Shown: piece after piece, positions 7,902 through 17,238 of the stretch
Position numbering within the stretch: position 1 is the stretch's first letter
How the letters are laid out: every line of letters begins with the position of its first letter
Assembly: GCA_050313295.1 (NCBI GenBank)
Contig: JBNPLD010000001.1
From: S5-A14a sp022766365
GTDB lineage: Bacteria > Bacillota > Clostridia > Peptostreptococcales > Anaerovoracaceae
Strand: one strand, 5' to 3'
Length of the DNA stretch: 64,000 nucleotides
Notes under the pieces: generated by a model
Databases searched by the model: none
Seen by the model: only the letters and a program-made list of their open reading frames with translations
Told to the model about the DNA's origin: nothing
Translations under genes and position numbers: made by a program

Positions 7902-9365
7902 TTACAAAATATCAGACAGAAGTACGGATACTGCTTCCTTAACCCTTATCCAATTACTTCTGGACTCATAGTCCTCAACGGTCACCTCTGTTGAAAGCAT
8001 CATATCCTCTTCGAAGCACTTTTCCATCTTCCTTGCAAATTCTTCCTCATAAACAAACACGTTAGCCTCAAAATTAAGTCTAAAACTTCTCACATCAAAG
8101 TTTGCAGATCCCACGGTTGCCACCTGTCCATCCACCACCAAAGTCTTTGCATGGAGAAACCCATTTTCATATCTGTATACCCTGGCTCCTGATTTAATCA
8201 GGTCACCGCAATAGGCATAGTTTGCCCAGTACACAAATGGATGATCCGGCATGCTCGGTATCATTATACGGACATCAACTCCTGACTGTGCCGCCATCTT
8301 AAGGGACTCCTGCATAGCCTTGTCAGGAACAAAATACGGTGTTTGCAAATAGATTTTCTCTCCGGCGAAAGTTATCATTCGCATCATCGCACGTTTTATC
8401 TGCTCCTTCTGTGAGTCAGGTCCTGACATTACAACCTGTACTGAGGTATCTCCATCGGGGTTTGAAGTGTAAAAGTCTATCTCATCAAAATCAATCTTTT
8501 CACCCGTTGCTACACCCCAATCCATCAAAAAAATAGCTTTTAAATCTTGAATTGAGTTTCCCAACATTCTAAGATGAGTGTCTCTCCAGTAACCGAATTT
8601 CTTTTTTAAACCCAAATACTCTCTTGCTATGTTAAAACCGCCAATATAACCTATTCGATTATCTATAACAACGATTTTTCTGTGATTTCGATAATTAATA
8701 TCAAAATTGAGATATTTGAGTTTAGGTTTAAAGAAATAACCCACCTCTCCGCCTGCCTCAAGATAATCCTTCAGAACTCTGTCGCTGATACCTCTACTTC
8801 CGAGAGCATCAACCAGCATCCTCACTTTAAGACCCTCTTTAGCCTTTTCCGTTAAAACTTTAATGAGTCTCTTTCCGACCGTGTCATTCCTGATTATGTA
8901 AAACTCCACATCTATAGAATATTTGGCCGCATTAATGTCTTTGATAAGCCTGCGGAAAAAAACTTTCCCGTCTGTAAACATATCTATTGAGTTGTTCTGG
9001 GTAAGGTAAGATTCACCATATACGAGGTTTAATTTTACCATATGACGCCAAAGTTCTGCAACCTTACTTGAAAACTCCAACTTGTTATTATTGATATCAT
9101 AAATCTGGTCGTTGACAGATTCTCTGATTATCTTTACGTCCTTGTCATCAAGCTTATAGATTTTTCGCCTGCTTATGTTTTGTGCAAAAATCAGATAGAA
9201 TAATGCACCGACTACCGGCAGGAAAAAAAGCACAAGAATCCATGCTAAAGTCTTATCAGGATTCTTACGCTCTATAAAGATTATTATCAGTGCAAGTATC
9301 AAATTGATAACTGTAAAGGTTATCTCTAAAATCCATGGCCACGGGTGCATATCAAATAAAAACAT
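7902..9365 (-). CDS. cls: Cardiolipin synthase (phospholipase D family)
   Basis: 487 residues. Two N-terminal membrane segments (about 12-32 and 40-60) are followed by two phospholipase D HKD motifs: H228-K230-D235 (NHRKIVVID) and H405-K407-D412 (LHAKTLVVD). This is the bacterial ClsA-type layout and length. It condenses two phosphatidylglycerol molecules to cardiolipin and glycerol at the membrane. It follows cbiC directly and is followed by the ATP-grasp and MurT genes, so it may be read from the end of the cobalamin operon or from an internal promoter. Confidence 0.95.
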   Translation of the reverse strand: MFLFDMHPWPWILEITFTVINLILALIIIFIERKNPDKTLAWILVLFFLPVVGALFYLIFAQNISRRKIYKLDDKDVKIIRESVNDQIYDINNNKLEFSSKVAELWRHMVKLNLVYGESYLTQNNSIDMFTDGKVFFRRLIKDINAAKYSIDVEFYIIRNDTVGKRLIKVLTEKAKEGLKVRMLVDALGSRGISDRVLKDYLEAGGEVGYFFKPKLKYLNFDINYRNHRKIVVIDNRIGYIGGFNIAREYLGLKKKFGYWRDTHLRMLGNSIQDLKAIFLMDWGVATGEKIDFDEIDFYTSNPDGDTSVQVVMSGPDSQKEQIKRAMMRMITFAGEKIYLQTPYFVPDKAMQESLKMAAQSGVDVRIMIPSMPDHPFVYWANYAYCGDLIKSGARVYRYENGFLHAKTLVVDGQVATVGSANFDVRSFRLNFEANVFVYEEEFARKMEKCFEEDMMLSTEVTVEDYESRSNWIRVKEAVSVLLSDIL

Positions 9366-9367
9366 TT

Positions 9368-9994
9368 TTATCTCTTTATCCCATATTGCAAGGCATTAAC
9401 GATAGCGGCAGCGATGTTACTGCCTCCCTTGCGGCCTTTAGCTACTATTGCAGGTATACCAAGGTCTATAATACGTTCTTTGGATTCAACTACATTGACA
9501 AATCCGACGGGAACAGCGATTACCGCCACAGGGTTCAACTTCCCTGACTTAACCAGCGATTCAATAGAAAGAAGAGCTGTAGGTGCATTTCCGATTGCAA
9601 AAATAACAGGTTTATCCAGCTTTGCAGCTTTTTCCATGCTTACAAGTGATCTTGTCACACCTCTTTCCTCAGCTTCCTTTGACACATCCTCATCGCCTAT
9701 AAAACACAAGACTTCTCCACCGAATTCATGAATTGTCTTTTTGTTGATTCCGGATTGTGCCATCTTGGTATCTGTAACTATATGTGCTCCCTCAGATATA
9801 GCTTTTCTAATTATTTTTTCAACATCCTCTGTGAAATATAGATTGTCTGCATAATCAAAATCAGCGGAAGTATGAATACACCTTTTGATTATATCCTCGT
9901 ATCTTGTATCAAGCTTTTTATCGCCTAAAATTTCACCGATTATTTCCATGCTTCTCTTTTCGATTTCCATGGGAGCAATATTTTCAATTTTCAC
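9368..9994 (-). CDS. cbiC: Precorrin-8X (cobalt-precorrin-8) methylmutase
   Basis: 208 residues, full length for CbiC/CobH. Seen: IRKAISEGAHIVTDTKMAQSG, then NAPTALLSIESLV, and the C-terminal GIPAIVAKGRKGGSNIAAAIVNAL. Moves the C11 methyl to C12 to give (cobalt-)hydrogenobyrinic/cobyrinic acid. The conserved catalytic His is in TIHEFGGE. It overlaps the cobO stop by one base, which indicates translational coupling, and is the last pathway gene of the cobalamin cluster. Confidence 0.95.
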   Translation of the reverse strand: MKIENIAPMEIEKRSMEIIGEILGDKKLDTRYEDIIKRCIHTSADFDYADNLYFTEDVEKIIRKAISEGAHIVTDTKMAQSGINKKTIHEFGGEVLCFIGDEDVSKEAEERGVTRSLVSMEKAAKLDKPVIFAIGNAPTALLSIESLVKSGKLNPVAVIAVPVGFVNVVESKERIIDLGIPAIVAKGRKGGSNIAAAIVNALQYGIKR

Positions 9995-10533
9995 TATTTC
10001 TCAATCCCCTTTCTTGCAGGAATACCCTGGTCGTAAGGGTGCTTTACTTTTTCGATTCTTGACACATAGTCAGCAGCTTCAATCATATTGTCTGAAGGAA
10101 TCCTTCCTGTGATAACAACCTCAAGTTTTTCCGGTTTGTTTTTCAGAAAATCTAAAATGAGTTGCTCATCCAAAACTCCTGCTTCAATTGAACCCAGTGC
10201 TTCATCTAAGACCAAAAGGTTATAATCACCGTTCATAACCTTCTCTTCTGCTTCTTTTAGTTGCTTGGCACTCATTTCTTTGGTTTCTTCAAGCTCCTCT
10301 TTACTCATTTGGAAGGTAAATTTCTTGATAGGTTTTGCACCCAACACTTCCACATTATCTAATTTTCTCAAAACATTCAGCTCGCTACTGTTACCGTCTT
10401 TCAAAAACTGCATGAACAACACTTTAAGTCCAAATCCCTGAGCTCTCACCGTCAACCCTACAGCCGCAGTAGTCTTTCCCTTTCCATCTCCACAGTAGAT
10501 ATGCACCAATCCGAGATCACTTTTCTTTCTCAT
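9994..10533 (-). CDS. cobO: Cob(I)yrinic acid a,c-diamide adenosyltransferase
   Basis: 179 residues of the CobA/CobO/BtuR adenosyltransferase family. The P-loop GDGKGKTT is at residues 15-22 and the Walker-B-like segment is NLLVLDEALGS. The C-terminus carries the GRIPSDNMIEAADYVS region. It transfers the 5'-deoxyadenosyl group of ATP to the reduced corrin cobalt. Adjacent to cbiP (1 bp gap) and cbiC (1 bp overlap). Confidence 0.95.
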   Translation of the reverse strand: MRKKSDLGLVHIYCGDGKGKTTAAVGLTVRAQGFGLKVLFMQFLKDGNSSELNVLRKLDNVEVLGAKPIKKFTFQMSKEELEETKEMSAKQLKEAEEKVMNGDYNLLVLDEALGSIEAGVLDEQLILDFLKNKPEKLEVVITGRIPSDNMIEAADYVSRIEKVKHPYDQGIPARKGIEK

Positions 10534-10534
10534 G

Positions 10535-11995
10535 TCATTTACCTCCTAAAATTTCAATCAGCCTATTCATATCTAAGGCTTTTTCCAAATTTGTCCCTAA
10601 TATTTCGTATTGCTTCTCTTTGTATTCTTCCATGTCCATGGCTTCAATATCACCTGTATTTATTCCCTTGGCCTTCATCAATGCACAGATAATTGCTCCG
10701 CTGATTTCCCCCCGATCGAAGATACCGTGAATATACGTTCCATACACATTCCCCTCATTGATTATATTCCCAAATCCGGGAGAAATACCCATGTGAATTT
10801 CATATCCTTCATATTCAAGTCCTGAAAGATCCGCAAAAATTCCATCCACATCTTCAAGTTTACCAACTTGAGCTTTCCTTACTTTATCCTTTGTAAACTC
10901 CGTTGAATGGGGAAGGAGTCCTATCCCCTTCATCTCACCTCCACCTTCCACACCGAATTCATCTTTAAGGCGTTTACCAAGCATTTGATATCCACCGCAT
11001 ATGCCAATAATCGGTTTACCTCGAGAGGCATGTTTCTGTATTCTTGTTTCCATTCCGCTTTCACGCAGCCACCTGAGGTCACCCATGGTGCTTTTGGTAC
11101 CCGGCAGTATGATTAAATCAGGATTTCCAATATCTTTTGGTGTTTCAACATATCTGACGCCTACTCCCTCCATATGTTCAAGTGCGTTAAAATCGGTGAA
11201 ATTTGAGATTCTCGGCGTCCTTATTACAACAATATCTATGAGATTATGACTTTTGCCGCTCCTATCCTTCATAGCCAAGCTATCCTCATCATCTATATCC
11301 ACTTTCATGAATGGAACCACTCCAAGTACCGGTCTTTGGATAACATCTTCAATCATATCCAGACCGGGTTTAAGTATATCAAGGTTACCTCTGAACTTAT
11401 TGATGATCACGCCTTTAACAAGATCTTTTTCCCGCTCATCGAAAAGCAGCATCGTTCCTGCCAAAGCGCCGAACACTCCTCCTCTGTCAATATCACCGAC
11501 AATTATCACCGGAGCGTCTACCTTTTCTGCAAGACCCATATTGACAATATCTTTGTCCTTTAGATTTATCTCAGAGGCACTTCCTGCTCCTTCCATTATA
11601 ATATAATCAAAGTCTTCTTCCAGTTCTTCCAAAGCTTTAATAGCTTCTTTTTCAAAGAAATCTTTTTTATCATAGTAGGAAGAGGCGGTATAATTTCCAT
11701 AAACTTCACCATGAAGTATTATTTGACTTCCTGTGTCACTGTTTGGTTTCAACAGTATAGGATTCATTCTGACATCCGGCTTGATTCCGGCAGCCTCTGC
11801 CTGTACAACCTGTGCTCTCCCCATTTCCAGTCCATCTTCCGTTATGAAAGAGTTTAAAGCCATGTTTTGGGATTTATATGGAGCCACCTTAAATCCCTTG
11901 TTTTTTAGGATTCTGCAGATGCCGGCCACGATAAAACTTTTTCCTGAATTTGAACATGTGCCCAGCACCATCATTTTCCTTGCTTTTTTCCCCAT
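10535..11995 (-). CDS. cbiP: Cobyric acid synthase (glutamine-hydrolysing)
   Basis: 486 residues. The N-terminal dethiobiotin-synthetase-like domain has the P-loop GTCSNSGKS at 12-20. The C-terminal type 1 glutamine amidotransferase domain has the intact nucleophile Cys333 in GICGGYQMLG and the His in GTYIHGIFD. It amidates the b, d, e and g carboxylates of adenosyl-cobyrinic acid a,c-diamide. The intact Cys here contrasts with CbiA in the same cluster, which carries Ser at this position. Confidence 0.96.
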   Translation of the reverse strand: MGKKARKMMVLGTCSNSGKSFIVAGICRILKNKGFKVAPYKSQNMALNSFITEDGLEMGRAQVVQAEAAGIKPDVRMNPILLKPNSDTGSQIILHGEVYGNYTASSYYDKKDFFEKEAIKALEELEEDFDYIIMEGAGSASEINLKDKDIVNMGLAEKVDAPVIIVGDIDRGGVFGALAGTMLLFDEREKDLVKGVIINKFRGNLDILKPGLDMIEDVIQRPVLGVVPFMKVDIDDEDSLAMKDRSGKSHNLIDIVVIRTPRISNFTDFNALEHMEGVGVRYVETPKDIGNPDLIILPGTKSTMGDLRWLRESGMETRIQKHASRGKPIIGICGGYQMLGKRLKDEFGVEGGGEMKGIGLLPHSTEFTKDKVRKAQVGKLEDVDGIFADLSGLEYEGYEIHMGISPGFGNIINEGNVYGTYIHGIFDRGEISGAIICALMKAKGINTGDIEAMDMEEYKEKQYEILGTNLEKALDMNRLIEILGGK

Positions 11996-11997
11996 GA

Positions 11998-13077
11998 TTA
12001 AATCACCTTCTTGATTGTTTCCACAAGTCTTCGGTTATCTTCAAAGCTTTTTACAGCAATTCGAAAAAATGAATCCGAAAGTCCCGGGAAGTTTCCGCAC
12101 CGTCTTATCATTATACCTTCTTTTTCGAGAAGATCCGCCAAATCATGTCTGCACTTGAAAAGCAAATAATTACATTGTGACGGAAAGACTTTTATCCCTA
12201 TTTTCTCAAGTTCATCTGTAAGATACTTCCTGTTTTCCGATATATAAATTTTAGTTTTTTTTATGAATTCCACATCGATAGCTCTCTCACCGGCAACCTG
12301 TGCCACCGAAGACACTGACCATGGCTGGAGAGTATTTTGTATGGAAGCAGCCATGCTCTCACTACCACAAAAAGCATAGCCAACTCTTAGTCCTGCCATT
12401 GAGTAAATCTTTGTGAACGCATTAATAATAATCAAATTCTTACATTTCTTCAGAAGCCTCATAGCGGAAAATGAGTTTTCATCCTCCATAAAATGAATAA
12501 AGCAATGATCTATAACAAGTAATCCGTTATTTTTTCTCATTTTTTCCAAAGTATCCTCGATTATCTTCAGATCCACAGCCAAACCTGTCGGATTATTTGG
12601 ACTGCATAAAAACACCATATCTATTTTCTCTGAAATCGAATCTACAAATTCTGCACCGACAGAAAAATTTTTATCTTCTAGTAAAGGAAAATACGTTACC
12701 GCACCTCCTGACATCTTCACGGCTTCCTCATACTCCGAAAATGTTGGAGAAACAACCAGGGCATTTTGTGGTTTAAAACGGAGACATATCCTAAAAATAA
12801 GGTCTGCTGCACCGTTTCCACACACTATCTTATGAGCAGGATAGTTGTAAAATTTAGATAAAGCTGTTCTAAGTTTTCGACAAGAGTGATCCGGATAAGC
12901 TTCAAAGTTATCAATTGAAGAGATTATACTGTCTTTAGCAGCCTCAGGCATTCCCAGAGGATTTAAATTAGCAGAAAAATCAAGCATTTTATCCTTAAAT
13001 TTATAAATATCCCCGCCATGACAGTATCCGTTACTGCGTTTACAATTATTTCCTATATTACCTTTGGACTTTATCAT
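11998..13077 (-). CDS. Threonine-phosphate decarboxylase-like aminotransferase (CobD-type)
   Basis: 359-residue fold-type I PLP enzyme. Seen: LDFSANLNPLG near residues 32-42, SPNNPTG at 159-165, and the PLP lysine K223 in FTKIYSMAGLRVGYAF. This is the layout of L-threonine-O-3-phosphate decarboxylase (Salmonella CobD), which makes (R)-1-amino-2-propanol phosphate for the corrinoid side chain. The close relative HisC cannot be excluded by motifs. Position between cbiB and cbiP strongly favours the cobalamin role, because CbiB uses its product. Confidence 0.88.
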   Translation of the reverse strand: MIKSKGNIGNNCKRSNGYCHGGDIYKFKDKMLDFSANLNPLGMPEAAKDSIISSIDNFEAYPDHSCRKLRTALSKFYNYPAHKIVCGNGAADLIFRICLRFKPQNALVVSPTFSEYEEAVKMSGGAVTYFPLLEDKNFSVGAEFVDSISEKIDMVFLCSPNNPTGLAVDLKIIEDTLEKMRKNNGLLVIDHCFIHFMEDENSFSAMRLLKKCKNLIIINAFTKIYSMAGLRVGYAFCGSESMAASIQNTLQPWSVSSVAQVAGERAIDVEFIKKTKIYISENRKYLTDELEKIGIKVFPSQCNYLLFKCRHDLADLLEKEGIMIRRCGNFPGLSDSFFRIAVKSFEDNRRLVETIKKVI

Positions 13078-13083
13078 ATGACC

Positions 13084-14061
13084 TCACAGAATGCTAATAG
13101 TAATTCTAATAAAAATAGCAATGAGCAGAAGTAAAAATGAACTGAGCCACATTAAGTTGGAAGCACTATTGATATCCTCGGTTTCCGGTAATCTGGTGCT
13201 GTCACCCAGTTCTGCCTTTTCATGGAGTACGCCAAAATACCAAGCGTTTCCTCCCAAACATATACCCAAAGCTCCTGCCGCTGCTCCCTCAGTCCATCCT
13301 CCGTTTGGAGATGCGTGTTTGCCATGGTCTCTCATCATCATCTTAAAAGCATTTTCCCCGGAAAGATTTGGAAACATATATGCCCCGACTACTATGAGAA
13401 ATCCTGTTATACGGGCAGGTAAATAGTTGGCAATATCGTCTAATATCGCCGAAACCTTCCCGAAATAAAAATACTTTTCACTTTTATATCCTATCATGGA
13501 GTCCATGGTATTGACGGCTTTGTAAAAAAATCCTAAAGGAGCCCCTCCCAGTGCTATTGCAATTAAAGGCGAAATAACACCATCAGTTGTGTTTTCACTA
13601 ACAGTCTCAACAACAGCTTTTATAATATCTTCTTCAGATAAAGAGCTTGTATCCCTACCGACAATCATGGAAAGGGATTTCCGAGCCTCATCAACATTTC
13701 CGTTGTCCAGGATAGTTTTTATATTTAAAGCCTCCTCGGCAAGTGTTCTTCCTGCAAGAATCTGAAAACACCAGAAGACCTCCGGGATAAGTCCGGCATA
13801 AAAGTTGATCCGATATGTAATATACAAAATACATAATGGTACTCCAAAACTAATCCCCACCGTTACCAACCAAAGCAGAACACCCTTTAGGATATCTTTT
13901 CTGCTCCCGTCAGGTTTCAATACTTTTTCTAAAAAAGAGATTAATTTGCCTATATAAACAATAGGATGGGGAAGCCATTTAGGATCTCCAAGGATCAGGT
14001 CAAAAAAACTTGACAATACTAAAATTATGACAATTCTATAGGCTACAATGGTTTCAACCAT
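13084..14061 (-). CDS. cbiB: Adenosylcobinamide-phosphate synthase
   Basis: 325-residue polytopic membrane protein. Seen: FDLILGDPKWLPHPIVYIG at the N-terminus, the VGRDTSSLSEEDI loop, ETVSENTTDGVISPL, and NGGWTEGAAAGALG. These are the signature blocks of CbiB (CobD in the aerobic naming). It attaches aminopropanol (phosphate) to cobyric acid at the membrane. It overlaps the cbiA stop by 8 bp and precedes the CobD-like decarboxylase that supplies its substrate. Confidence 0.96.
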   Translation of the reverse strand: MVETIVAYRIVIILVLSSFFDLILGDPKWLPHPIVYIGKLISFLEKVLKPDGSRKDILKGVLLWLVTVGISFGVPLCILYITYRINFYAGLIPEVFWCFQILAGRTLAEEALNIKTILDNGNVDEARKSLSMIVGRDTSSLSEEDIIKAVVETVSENTTDGVISPLIAIALGGAPLGFFYKAVNTMDSMIGYKSEKYFYFGKVSAILDDIANYLPARITGFLIVVGAYMFPNLSGENAFKMMMRDHGKHASPNGGWTEGAAAGALGICLGGNAWYFGVLHEKAELGDSTRLPETEDINSASNLMWLSSFLLLLIAIFIRITISIL

Positions 14062-15421
14062 TGAAAGGTTCCCTTTCCTGGCATGATCTTATAAAGTTTT
14101 CTGCAAAAGATATGTTAGATAGCCAATGTATGCAAGGAAAACCTGCAACTATATTCTGGGTGGTATGAATAGTATCATATGTCATTCCACTTTCCTTCTT
14201 CGCTTCAAATGAATCACCATATTTATCAGTTGTCATATAATGGTGCTCATGACACTTTGTCTGCTCTCCTGCTTTGCACAGAATGTTGTCGACTTTGGCT
14301 GTTAGCGTCTTGTAACCGAATCTCACGAGATGATCTGACATAGTTATATTCCCAGGAACAATCCCTACTCCTTGATATGTCTGCCCGAAGTAGCTGATTG
14401 ATTCTGCAAGATATGTGTACCCACCGCTTTCTGCATAGATAGGAATCCCTGCCATGTTAGCTTTCCTTATTGATTCTTTCAAATCGCTATTGTTCATGAT
14501 CTGATCAAGATATAGTTCAGGATATCCGCCCCCGATTATGATTCCATGAATATTTTCGGGAAGCTTCTTATCCTTTATGGGTGAGAAAAATTCTATCTCA
14601 GCTCCCAACATTTCCAAGGCGTCAAGGTTATCCTTGTAGAAAAAGCAGAAGGCTCGATCTTTTGCTATTGCAATTTTCACAGGTTTATCAGTGATTTTGT
14701 TGATCTGCACTTCTTCATAAGCAAGGTTCCCGGCTTCGGAAGCAATTTCCAGAACTGCTTCCATGTCAACAGTCTTTGCAAAAGTTTCTCCGATAACCTT
14801 AATCTTATCCTGAAGATCTTCAATTTCTTCTGCAGTTATAAGGCCTAAATGTCGACTCCCTATAGATGCTTCTTTGATCATAGGAAGATATCCAAGACAA
14901 GGAATTGACAGTTCGCTTTCTATAAGAGGTTTGAAAACCTTGTACATTGATTCTGAGCAATTATTCAAAATTACACCCTTAAGAAGATTTTCGTGAAAGT
15001 CCAAATATCCCTTTATTCCGGCAAGCAGAGATCTTCCCTTACCGGATACGCTCGCAATTAGAATTTCCGGAGTTTCAGTCAATCTGGAAATATGGTTAGC
15101 GGAATAACTGTCATCCTTAAATCCTAATCCATCATACATTCCCATTACACCTTCAATAACGGCTATATCGCTGCCTTCAGAGTGTCCCAGTATAGTTTCA
15201 AGAGCATCATAACCCTGTAAATACAAATCAATATTTCTTGCGGAAACACCCAGTACCTCGGTGTGAAACATCGGATCTATGTAATCAGGTCCGCATTTGA
15301 ATGAACTTACTTTCTTGCCCATAATACCAAGGGCTTTAATCATGCCTATAGTAGCTGTAGTCTTTCCACTTCCGCTGCCGGTTCCGACAAGCATAATTCT
15401 CGGAATTCTAATTCTCTTCAT
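14054..15421 (-). CDS. cbiA: Cobyrinic acid a,c-diamide synthase with Ser at the glutaminase Cys position
   Basis: 455 residues. The N-terminal ATPase domain has the P-loop GTGSGSGKTT (13-22). The C-terminal type 1 amidotransferase domain contains IIIGGGYPELY, EHHYM and CIHWLSN, so the conserved His region is present. The nucleophile motif, normally AECGG, reads AESGGYTYL with Ser332 (codon AGC, complement of 14426-14428). The enzyme normally amidates the a and c carboxylates using glutamine-derived ammonia. With Ser it would be expected to have lost or strongly reduced glutaminase activity. Possible explanations are use of free ammonia, a noncanonical nucleophile or a sequencing error. It is embedded in the otherwise intact cbi cluster. 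Confidence 0.9.
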   Translation of the reverse strand: MKRIRIPRIMLVGTGSGSGKTTATIGMIKALGIMGKKVSSFKCGPDYIDPMFHTEVLGVSARNIDLYLQGYDALETILGHSEGSDIAVIEGVMGMYDGLGFKDDSYSANHISRLTETPEILIASVSGKGRSLLAGIKGYLDFHENLLKGVILNNCSESMYKVFKPLIESELSIPCLGYLPMIKEASIGSRHLGLITAEEIEDLQDKIKVIGETFAKTVDMEAVLEIASEAGNLAYEEVQINKITDKPVKIAIAKDRAFCFFYKDNLDALEMLGAEIEFFSPIKDKKLPENIHGIIIGGGYPELYLDQIMNNSDLKESIRKANMAGIPIYAESGGYTYLAESISYFGQTYQGVGIVPGNITMSDHLVRFGYKTLTAKVDNILCKAGEQTKCHEHHYMTTDKYGDSFEAKKESGMTYDTIHTTQNIVAGFPCIHWLSNISFAENFIRSCQEREPFNG

Positions 15422-16694
15422 CTCTTTCTCCTTTTACTATATAAATTGGATTTTCCCCAATCATCATATTATAATTGCCCAGTTTTTTTGACTTGGCAAT
15501 TGTTGCCGAAATTATTTCTGTTTTTAAGTTCAAACGTTTAAAAGAGTCCAAAATTTTTCCAATCGTTTCAAGAGTGATAGCATTTACAACAATCTTTACT
15601 TTCGGATTCTTAAACAGTATCATATCTAAAATCTCCCGAAGACTTCCTGTGCTTCCACCTATGAAGATCTTATCGGGAACCGGAAGATCAATAAGTGCGT
15701 CCGGTGCTCTGCCTTCTATGATTTTAACATTATAGGCACCAAATCGGGACCTGTTTTCTCGCAGTATCTCAATGGCATCTTTCTTCATCTCAACGGCATA
15801 TACCATTGATTCATAAGCCTTGAGTGCCATGGCACATGTCACTCCTCCCGAGCCGGCCCCTACATCCCAAACCACATCAGATGGAGCGATTTCCAAAGCG
15901 TCTATACTGAGGTTTCTCACCGCCTCTTTAGTCATCGGGGCTTTTCCTCTGTAATAATCATCGTCTTTTAATGTTTGATATGGCTTTACAAAATTCTTAT
16001 TTTCTATCAGAACCACAGCTAGTTTATCAAATTCTTTTCCTGATAACCTATCTGCCCTTCCCACAGTTATCTTCTCACCTTCCATGGAAAGTCTTTCGCC
16101 TACATAAACTTTTACATGACCAAGGCCTGCGTTCACGAGTTCATCTATCATAGAAGCTACATCCCACCTGCCACCTGTAAGCGCAAATGTCTTGCGGTAA
16201 TAGCTTGCATATGGAAGAATCGAACGATCGAGTCCGTGGAGAGATATAAGTTTCCAATCTTCATAGCCTTGCGAAAGTCGAGCAGCAAAAATTTGAAAAC
16301 TTGAAAGCCCCGGAATCAGTTCAATATCCGGTATTGCATTATCAAAACCTGCATTAGGATTTTTGGCACTGCCTTGGAGAACATCATCATTAGAATGCAT
16401 TCCTCCCTGCAAATCATTTAAGAGTCTCTTTCTTATGGTGGTAGCTATGCTATAAAATCCCACATCTCCTGAAGCAAGTACGGCAATATTCATATCTCTT
16501 TCCGAGGAATGTCTTTTAAGAAATTCTATTGTATCACCGATTCCCATTACTTTAATATTATCATTTAGCGAAGCTATTTCATCACTGAGCCTTGTACTGG
16601 TCAATACTACATCTGCACTTTTAATGGTAGCGGCACCACCGGATGACAAAAAATCCATTGTACCCGGTCCGCCGCCAACTATAATTATTTTCAT
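15408..16694 (-). CDS. cbiET: CbiE-CbiT fusion: cobalt-precorrin-6B/7 C5,C15-methyltransferase with decarboxylase
   Basis: 428 residues. The N-terminal half (about 1-200) is a tetrapyrrole methylase domain starting MKIIIVGGGPGTMDFL with LASGDVGFYSIA. The C-terminal half (about 225-428) is a SAM-dependent Rossmann methyltransferase with VVWDVGAGSGGVTCAMAL. This matches the CobL-type fusion of CbiE (C5) and CbiT (C15 methylation and C12 acetate decarboxylation). Overlaps cbiA by 14 bp and follows cbiX by 13 bp. Confidence 0.95.
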   Translation of the reverse strand: MKIIIVGGGPGTMDFLSSGGAATIKSADVVLTSTRLSDEIASLNDNIKVMGIGDTIEFLKRHSSERDMNIAVLASGDVGFYSIATTIRKRLLNDLQGGMHSNDDVLQGSAKNPNAGFDNAIPDIELIPGLSSFQIFAARLSQGYEDWKLISLHGLDRSILPYASYYRKTFALTGGRWDVASMIDELVNAGLGHVKVYVGERLSMEGEKITVGRADRLSGKEFDKLAVVLIENKNFVKPYQTLKDDDYYRGKAPMTKEAVRNLSIDALEIAPSDVVWDVGAGSGGVTCAMALKAYESMVYAVEMKKDAIEILRENRSRFGAYNVKIIEGRAPDALIDLPVPDKIFIGGSTGSLREILDMILFKNPKVKIVVNAITLETIGKILDSFKRLNLKTEIISATIAKSKKLGNYNMMIGENPIYIVKGERDEEN

Positions 16695-16707
16695 TATAAC
16701 TCCAAAT

Positions 16708-17070
16708 TTAGTTCAAAATTCTATCAGCTAAAATATCAGCCAATCTAGGATCAGTTCCAAGGGTATCTCCCATGGTGATTTTTACATTATCGTGACCCTC
16801 CAGAGCTGCTTTCAACTCGTTCGGGATATCTTTCTTAATGTGAATACCTCTGAACAGGAAGTAAGGTACGACCTTAATTTCATCAACGCCCACACCTATC
16901 ATTTTCTTTACAACGGTTGCGATATCCGGTTGACATAACTCCATATATGCAATTTCAATCGGCATATCGGTTTCTCCAATTTTTTTCTTGACCATATCAA
17001 CAATTTTCTCTATGGTATCAGTGGTCTCTTTAACCCTGCTTCCATGTGCCAAAACCATAATTCCCTTCAT
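16708..17070 (-). CDS. cbiX: Sirohydrochlorin cobaltochelatase, short form (CbiXS)
   Basis: 120 residues, the single-domain CbiXS length; archaeal homologues work as dimers. Metal-binding histidines are at His9 (VLAHGSR) and His77 (FLFRGIHIKKDIP). It inserts cobalt into sirohydrochlorin, which commits the route to anaerobic cobalamin synthesis. The ATG overlaps a TGA stop of a small upstream frame, and the ribosome binding site AAAGGAGGATG precedes it. No CbiK or class II ferrochelatase is seen in the window. Confidence 0.93.
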   Translation of the reverse strand: MKGIMVLAHGSRVKETTDTIEKIVDMVKKKIGETDMPIEIAYMELCQPDIATVVKKMIGVGVDEIKVVPYFLFRGIHIKKDIPNELKAALEGHDNVKITMGDTLGTDPRLADILADRILN

Positions 17071-17238
17071 AATTCATCCTCCTTTAGTCCGGCCAAAGCC
17101 TCGTGACAAAGTGCAAATTTAAAAGTTCGGAATAATAACCTGCAAAACCTCACAAAAATTATAAGTTTCAGGACCTCAGCAAAAACCTCCAAACGCACAC
17201 ATACACGGCCCGCCTCTGTTTTGTTGTGTTTATAAATT

